Assembly: GCA_017513005.1 (NCBI GenBank)
Contig: JAFWDM010000112.1
Coordinates: 1 to 37,778, forward strand
From: Lachnospiraceae bacterium
GTDB taxonomy: Bacteria; Bacillota; Clostridia; Lachnospirales; Lachnospiraceae
Reading direction: 5' to 3'
DNA length: 37,778 nucleotides
Shown here: in pieces, positions 33,331 through 37,778 of the stretch
Layout: every line of letters starts with the position of its first letter
Position numbering within the stretch: position 1 is the stretch's first letter
Position numbers and translations under genes: made by a program
Notes under the pieces: model-generated
The model's database searches: none
Told to the model about the DNA's origin: nothing
What the model saw: the letters and a program-made list of their open reading frames with translations, nothing else

Positions 33331-34041
33331 TCAGCGCAATTCCTCAAATTTGTATCCGATTCCCCAGATGGTCGCGATCTTCCAGTTCGGGCTGGTGCCT
33401 GTCTTTTCCCGGATCCGTTTGATGTGCACGTCGACAGTCCGGGTGTCCCCGACATAATCGTAGCCCCAGATCTGGTCCAGGAGCTGCTCGCGGGTGAAGA
33501 CCCGGCCGGGTGAGGATGCAAGGAAATAGAAAAGCTCCAGTTCCTTGGGCGGCATGTCGATGCGTTTTCCCCGGCAGGTGACGGAGTAATTCGTCAGATT
33601 GATGGTGAGATCCGGATAGGAAACGATCTTGTCCGCGGGCTGCTGCGGCTCAGCCGCGGGGGCTGCCTGTGTCTTGTACCGGCGCAGGACCGCCTTGACC
33701 CTGGCGACCAGCTCCTTGGAGTCAAAGGGTTTTTCCATGTAGTCGTCCGCCCCCAGTTCCAGTCCCAGGACTTTGTCGAAGACCTCTCCCTTTGCGGAGA
33801 GCATGATGATGGGGATGTCCGATCCGGCGCGCACCTCCCGGCAGACCTGGTAACCGTCGATGCCCGGGAGCACGAGGTCCAGAAGGATCAGGTCCGGCTG
33901 GTAGGCCTGGACGGCCTGGAGGGCGGATTCGCCGTCTCCGGCGATCCGGGTATCAAAGCACTCCTTTGCCAGGTAGAGGCTGATGAGCTCGGCGATATTG
34001 GCATCGTCGTCGACGATGAGGATCTTGTTTTTAGAGACCAT
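33331..34041 (-). CDS. OmpR-family response regulator
   Basis: This DNA-binding regulator is the partner of the adjacent kinase. The 236 residues include a receiver domain with acidic pair DDD (11-13), phospho-acceptor Asp55 in LLDLVLPG and Lys104 in EKPF, a linker, and a winged-helix domain with PPKELELFYFLASSPGRVFTREQLLDQIWG. I start it at MVSKNKILIVDDD; the frame extends 36 codons upstream, through tandem repeats and to the edge of hairpin repeat copy B, without homology. AGGG lies ten bases before this ATG. Four 17-bp direct repeats precede the gene. Confidence 0.93.
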   Translation of the reverse strand: MVSKNKILIVDDDANIAELISLYLAKECFDTRIAGDGESALQAVQAYQPDLILLDLVLPGIDGYQVCREVRAGSDIPIIMLSAKGEVFDKVLGLELGADDYMEKPFDSKELVARVKAVLRRYKTQAAPAAEPQQPADKIVSYPDLTINLTNYSVTCRGKRIDMPPKELELFYFLASSPGRVFTREQLLDQIWGYDYVGDTRTVDVHIKRIREKTGTSPNWKIATIWGIGYKFEELR

Positions 34042-34061
34042 ACGTGTTTTCCCTGAAATGA

Positions 34062-34129
34062 ATATATTCCTGCAAAAATGCGTTTCTGTATTAAATACGT
34101 TCCTGCAATAAATACATGTCCGTAATAAA
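34062..34129 (-). repeat. Four 17-bp tandem repeats upstream of the response regulator
   Basis: Units resembling TACGTTCCTGCAATAAA (plus strand) occur four times end to end at 34062, 34079, 34096 and 34113. They begin 20 bases upstream of the regulator start codon. They could be binding sites for a regulator or just a minisatellite. Confidence 0.65.
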
Positions 34130-34145
34130 GGTGTCATTGAAATAT

Positions 34146-34185
34146 GCAAGACCTGCTCGCAAGTCTTGCGCGATGAAGAATAAAG
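34146..34185 (+). repeat. Interspersed hairpin repeat, copy B (mutS2 / response regulator gap)
   Basis: GCAAGAC and GTCTTGC form a 7-bp stem around ten bases and are followed by GCGATGAAGAATAAAG. The tail is identical to copy A for 15 bases. The element begins three bases after the mutS2 stop codon (minus-strand direction) and lies about 100 bases upstream of the response regulator start. Confidence 0.75.
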
Positions 34186-34188
34186 TGG

Positions 34189-36654
34189 TTACTCCCGCAG
34201 TGTGACGATGGTCACGCCGGCATCCCCCTCCCCGAAGTCGCCGAGTCGGTAGGATCTGATCCATTTCTGTTTGCGGAGGTACTGCTGGACGGCATTGCGG
34301 AGGGCGCCGGTGCCTTTTCCGTGGACGATGCGGACGCTCTGGAGATGGGACATCCGGGCTTCGTCCAGATATTTGTCGAGTCTGTAGACGGCGTCGTCCG
34401 TGGTCAGCCCCAGCAGATTCAGCTCCGGAGATACGGAGGATCCCCGGGAGAGATCCATTTTGCTGCCCGTTGAGGAGGCCCGGTCGGCATCCTGAAAAGC
34501 GCGCTTTATGGCGCTGCCGCCCTGTTTTCCGGATCCGACAGGCCTGCCGCCCGCGTCCAGGAGATTTCCGCTGACATCCTCGGCGAGGAGGATGAGATCG
34601 GAGAGTTCCACCTTACTCTGCAGGATCCCGCAGCGGACGCTGACCTTGCCGCTGCGGTCCGGAAGTGCGCTGACAGTACCGGTCAGGCCCATGGAGATGA
34701 CCTTCACGCGGTCTCCGACATGAAGATCCTGCGCGCGGACCTTTCTGCCGGCGGGCGCCGCCTCCGGTTTGCGCTTCACTTTGGCGTTTTTCTCATTGAC
34801 TTTATTGCGAAGCGCGGTGCGGGTCCGTTCCATGGAGGACAGATCGCCGGTCTTCGAGGCAGCCTTTCGCAGGTCGGAAATAGCCTGGTCGGCCTCCTCT
34901 TTGGCCTTTTCCAGGATCGTGCGCGCATCTTCGTTGGCTTTCTGCAGGAGCTCTTCGCGGCGCTTCTCAAACTGCTGCTCGCGGTCCCGAAGGGCCTTCT
35001 GCTCTTTTTCGAGCTGCGCGCGCAGGCGGTCGGATGCTTCTTTCTGTGCCCGCAGCTGCTGGCGGGATCTCTCCAGATCGGCGAGCAGGTCCTCGAAATT
35101 CTGCGCGTCCTGGCTGAGCTGCTCTTTTGCGGTCTCGATGATGTAGTTCGGCAGGCCGAGCTTCTGCGAGATGGCGAAGGCGTTGCTCTTGCCGGGGATG
35201 CCGACCATGAGCCTGTAGGTGGGCTGCAGGGTCTCCACATTGAACTCGCAGCTGGCGTTTACGATGCCCTCTGTGCGCATGGCGTAGGCCTTGAGCTCCG
35301 CGTAGTGGGTGGTCGCCAGCGTCCGGATCCTGCGCACGTGGCAGAAATTCAGGATCGCGATCGCCAGGGCCGCGCCCTCCGTGGGATCCGTGCCGGCTCC
35401 CAGTTCGTCAAAGAGGCACAGGCACTGCCTGTCGACGCGCCGGAAGATGTCCACGATCGTCTTCATGTGCGAGGAGAAGGTGGACAGGCTCTGCTCGATG
35501 CTCTGCTCGTCGCCGATATCGGCAAAGACATCCCGGAACAGGGAGAGCTCGCTCCTGTCGCCCGCCGGAATGTGGAGGCCCGCCATGCCCATCAGCTCGA
35601 AGAGGCCGACGGTCTTGAGCGTGACAGTCTTGCCGCCTGTGTTGGGACCGGTGATAATGACCATATCATAGCTGTCCCCGAGTTCGATATCGATGGGGAC
35701 GACCTTCTTTTTGTCGATCAGAGGGTGGCGGCCATGCCGGATATTGATATAGTACCTGTCATTGAAGACGGGGCGGGTGGCATTCTGCTCCATCGCAAGG
35801 TCCGCGCGGGCAAAGATAAAGTCCAGCTGCGTCATGTTCTTCGCATCGTCCTTGAGCTCCATGAGGTGTTCGCCCGCCTCGGCGGAGAGAGATGCGAGAA
35901 TCTTTTCGATCTCCTTCTTCTCCTGCAGGGCCAGTTCCCGCAGGGTATTGTTCAGCGTGACGATCGCGGCCGGCTCGATAAAGAGGGTGGAGCCTGTGGA
36001 GGACTGGTCGTGGATGAGGCCCGGGACCTGCGATTTGTATTCCGCTTTGACGGGGATGCAGTAACGGTCTCCGCGCATCGTGATCACATTGTCCTGCAGA
36101 AAAGAGGAGTAGGTCGTATTGACCATCTTTGCCAGCTGCTGGTGCACCCTGTCCCCTGTCAGCTGCATATCCCGCCGGATCCTGCGCAGTGCCGGCGAGG
36201 CATCATCCGCGACCTGGTCCTCTGAGAGAATACAGCGCCGGATCTGCGCCGAGAGCGAGGGCACCGGATAGAGGCAGTCAAAAAGATCAAAGAGCACGTC
36301 GGTGCCGGCGTCTGTGCGGTCCTCTTCTCCGCTCAGGCCATAGCTGCGGATCCTTCCCACGTTGTCCAGAAAGGAAGCCAGCTGCAGAAGCTCCGGCATG
36401 GACAGGGGGGATCCCACCGAGAGCGCCCCGAACATATAGCTGAAGTCGCGGTTGTTCCCGAAGGAGATCGATCCCTTCCGGAACAGATGAGCGAGCGCCG
36501 ATTCCGTCTGGGCCTGCGCATGCTCGATGTCAAAAAGATTGTCCATGGGCAGCAGGTCCCGGCACAGCTTTTTTCCCGGCTGTGAATCCGCGTGCTCCTC
36601 CAGACGGGCGATGATCTTGTCATATTCTACGATGTGAAGTACTTTTTCATTCAT
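34189..36654 (-). CDS. mutS2: MutS2 family ATPase / endonuclease
   Basis: MutS2 suppresses homologous recombination and, in Bacillus, acts on collided ribosomes. The 821 residues contain a MutS-type core, Walker A GPNTGGKT at 336-343, DELGAGTDPTEGAALA, a long coiled coil rich in Gln, Glu, Lys and Arg (about 515-610), and a C-terminal Smr domain with VRIVHGKGTGALR. The Smr motif usually written LDLRG is LNLLG here. I start at MNEKVLHIVEYDKII because AGGA is suitably placed and homologues start there; an earlier in-frame ATG at 36687 lies inside hairpin repeat copy C. The gene runs against replication. Confidence 0.95.
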   Translation of the reverse strand: MNEKVLHIVEYDKIIARLEEHADSQPGKKLCRDLLPMDNLFDIEHAQAQTESALAHLFRKGSISFGNNRDFSYMFGALSVGSPLSMPELLQLASFLDNVGRIRSYGLSGEEDRTDAGTDVLFDLFDCLYPVPSLSAQIRRCILSEDQVADDASPALRRIRRDMQLTGDRVHQQLAKMVNTTYSSFLQDNVITMRGDRYCIPVKAEYKSQVPGLIHDQSSTGSTLFIEPAAIVTLNNTLRELALQEKKEIEKILASLSAEAGEHLMELKDDAKNMTQLDFIFARADLAMEQNATRPVFNDRYYINIRHGRHPLIDKKKVVPIDIELGDSYDMVIITGPNTGGKTVTLKTVGLFELMGMAGLHIPAGDRSELSLFRDVFADIGDEQSIEQSLSTFSSHMKTIVDIFRRVDRQCLCLFDELGAGTDPTEGAALAIAILNFCHVRRIRTLATTHYAELKAYAMRTEGIVNASCEFNVETLQPTYRLMVGIPGKSNAFAISQKLGLPNYIIETAKEQLSQDAQNFEDLLADLERSRQQLRAQKEASDRLRAQLEKEQKALRDREQQFEKRREELLQKANEDARTILEKAKEEADQAISDLRKAASKTGDLSSMERTRTALRNKVNEKNAKVKRKPEAAPAGRKVRAQDLHVGDRVKVISMGLTGTVSALPDRSGKVSVRCGILQSKVELSDLILLAEDVSGNLLDAGGRPVGSGKQGGSAIKRAFQDADRASSTGSKMDLSRGSSVSPELNLLGLTTDDAVYRLDKYLDEARMSHLQSVRIVHGKGTGALRNAVQQYLRKQKWIRSYRLGDFGEGDAGVTIVTLRE

Positions 36655-36670
36655 ATGGATATCCTGTAAT

Positions 36671-36710
36671 CCAAGACTCACTCGCAAGTCTTGCGCGATG
36701 AAGATTAAAA
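36671..36710 (+). repeat. Interspersed hairpin repeat, copy C (upstream of mutS2)
   Basis: CAAGACT and AGTCTTG form a 7-bp stem around eight bases, followed by CGCGATGAAGATTAAAAA. Compared with copies A and B the core is changed at several positions but keeps paired arms and tail. It lies 17 bases upstream of the mutS2 start codon and thus inside the leader. Confidence 0.75.
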
Positions 36711-36715
36711 ACGGC

Positions 36716-36754
36716 AGGTTTTTTATGCAGCGGTTTTATGCAGTGATTTTATGC
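36716..36754 (-). repeat. Three 13-bp tandem repeats upstream of mutS2
   Basis: AGGTTTTTTATGC, AGCGGTTTTATGC and AGTGATTTTATGC follow each other exactly. They lie between hairpin repeat copy C and a -10-like TATACT (minus strand, about 36774-36779). Confidence 0.7.
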
Positions 36755-36796
36755 TTTACAGAGTGCTGACAGTAGTATAACACATTTGAAAAACAG

Positions 36797-36825
36797 TTTT
36801 CATTTTTTCCGGCAGAGAGTATACT
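36797..36825 (+). promoter_or_regulatory. Candidate promoter of the HtrA-like gene
   Basis: TTTTCA (36797-36802) and TATACT (36820-36825) are separated by 17 bases. The -35 match is modest. A leader of about 170 bases would contain the 24-bp tandem repeats. Confidence 0.45.
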
Positions 36826-36892
36826 GAAACGGAATTCCTGTCCGAAACAGTTCAAAGAGGGCGGTTTTGTCCGGCATACCATTTCATCAAGG

Positions 36893-36964
36893 AAATACAG
36901 GCAGATGCCATCAGAAAAATACAAACAGATGCTATCAAGGATATACAGGCAGATGTGTAAAACA
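36893..36964 (+). repeat. Three 24-bp tandem repeats upstream of the HtrA-like gene
   Basis: AAATACAGGCAGATGCCATC, AAATACAAACAGATGCTATC and ATATACAGGCAGATGTGTAA begin three consecutive units (36893, 36917 and 36941). The third is the most diverged. No gene is convincing here, though one frame stays open. Confidence 0.7.
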
Positions 36965-37002
36965 AATGAGCTTACAGCAGCTCTTCACTGTTAAAAAGAA
37001 AA

Positions 37003-37778
37003 ATGAAGGAAAAACAGGAAAAAGCAAGAATGGAAAAGGGCAGTTCTCCGGATCCGAAGACGCGAGGTACAGAAGCTTCTGCGGGCGGCCGGGCTGACGA
37101 GGCCAATACCGGGGACAGCTTCCTCAACACGCCGGAGGCGGATACCGGGGACATCGTGGATTTCATGCACGAGGAGATCAAAAAGCGCCCTGTGAACCGC
37201 AGGCGGCTGCTGCAGCAGGCGCGGGAGACCCTGGTGATTGCCATTGTGTTCGGCGTGGTTTCCTGCCTTGTCTTTGCGATCCTGCTGCCCGTTATCAACA
37301 ATATCCTGTATCCCGGAGAGGATACATCGCAGACCGTTGCTCTGCCGGAAGCCAAACCCAGTGAGGAACTTTCTCCGGAAAAACTGGTGGAGAGTGAGCG
37401 GGAGCGGGAAGCAACGGAAGAGCGGGCCTGGATCCGGGAGGAACTGGAAGGGATCCTGGATGAAAAGATCATCGGTGTGGAACAGCAGAAAAGGATCAGT
37501 GCGGCCCTGCAGGAGCTGGCGGCGAAAAGCAGCGGGATGCTTGTGACAGTCTCCGGCATCACCGAGGACACCGACTGGTTCAATGATGCATACGAAAACA
37601 GGAACACGACGATGGGCCTTGTGACAAAAAAAGCGGCGTCGGAAATCTATATTCTGACCCAGAGCCGGCGCATTGAGAATGCGCAGCGGGTCCTGGTGAC
37701 CTTCCACGACGGGACGGAGGCAACTGCGCAGATCGCAGGTTCCGATACCGCCACCGGGCTTTGCATGCTGACAGTGCC
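37003..37778 (+). CDS. HtrA-like membrane-anchored protein, probably inactive protease (partial)
   Basis: The frame is open to the window edge, giving the first 258 residues. There is an acidic cytoplasmic N-terminus, a membrane helix at about 76-100 (TLVIAIVFGVVSCLVFAILL), a charged coiled stretch (115-175) and the start of a trypsin-like domain: GMLVTVSG, IYILTQSRRIENAQRVLVTFHDG, and GSDTATGLCMLTV. In active HtrA proteases the first segment reads like ILTNYHVI with the catalytic His, and the last has Asp before L-A-V. Here both positions are replaced (Arg and Gly252). The catalytic Ser lies beyond the window. The start is uncertain: a second ATG is at 37030, and neither has a strong ribosome binding site. 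Confidence 0.65.
   Translation, partial: MKEKQEKARMEKGSSPDPKTRGTEASAGGRADEANTGDSFLNTPEADTGDIVDFMHEEIKKRPVNRRRLLQQARETLVIAIVFGVVSCLVFAILLPVINNILYPGEDTSQTVALPEAKPSEELSPEKLVESEREREATEERAWIREELEGILDEKIIGVEQQKRISAALQELAAKSSGMLVTVSGITEDTDWFNDAYENRNTTMGLVTKKAASEIYILTQSRRIENAQRVLVTFHDGTEATAQIAGSDTATGLCMLTV

Noticed and set aside
34720-36225. Open frame of 501 codons opposite mutS2
   Set aside because: Antisense shadow of a conserved gene, with no recognisable domain.
36867-37097. Small plus-strand frame before the HtrA-like gene
   Set aside because: It is made of the 24-bp tandem repeats and overlaps the better-supported HtrA-like frame; no ribosome binding site.

Overview
The window is the chromosomal origin region of a Gram-positive bacterium of the Clostridia, most likely a Lachnospiraceae member of fairly high GC content. 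The evidence is the gene order rpmH-rnpA-yidD-yidC-jag-mnmE-mnmG running left on the minus strand and dnaA-dnaN-yaaA-recF-gyrB-gyrA running right on the plus strand, a DnaA-box cluster between the two arms, three exact ParB-binding parS sites, Gram-positive promoter and Shine-Dalgarno signals, and protein sequences typical of that family. I see no rRNA, tRNA, transposase, phage gene or CRISPR array.

Left arm (1-9618, minus strand): an S66 peptidase, a YihY membrane protein, mnmG, mnmE, jag, yidC, yidD, rnpA and rpmH. Three parS sites lie at 15, 1361 and 2455. Two of them form the heart of transcription-terminator hairpins. The expected rsmG and parA/parB are not between mnmG and the window edge. 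rpmH has a strong promoter about 310 nt upstream, giving a long, structured leader.

Origin (about 9930-12064): DnaA boxes cluster upstream of dnaA, with more in the dnaA-dnaN gap, so the origin looks bipartite as in Bacillus. A palindromic pair of near-boxes abuts the dnaA promoter, and a consensus box sits at the predicted dnaN transcription start.

Right arm (10413-20972, plus strand): replication genes, gyrase and a highly expressed-looking acetyl-CoA acetyltransferase (thlA), closed by two tandem terminators.

Mixed accessory arm (21254-37778): a D,D-carboxypeptidase with a repeat-rich stalk and basic tail, trmB, a lipoprotein, an acyl-CoA ligase, greA, a degenerate AIR-synthase/HypE-like protein, an Lrp regulator with an aminotransferase, trmL with an expanded minisatellite, a two-component system, mutS2, and the 5' part of an HtrA-like protein that seems to have lost catalytic residues.

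The most unusual signals are (i) parS sites built into terminators, (ii) a dispersed hairpin repeat of about 41 nt that precedes mnmE, the response regulator and mutS2, with weaker relatives elsewhere, (iii) a self-complementary -35 hexamer apparently shared by two divergent promoters, and (iv) many short tandem repeats, both in leaders and as in-frame insertions in conserved genes.
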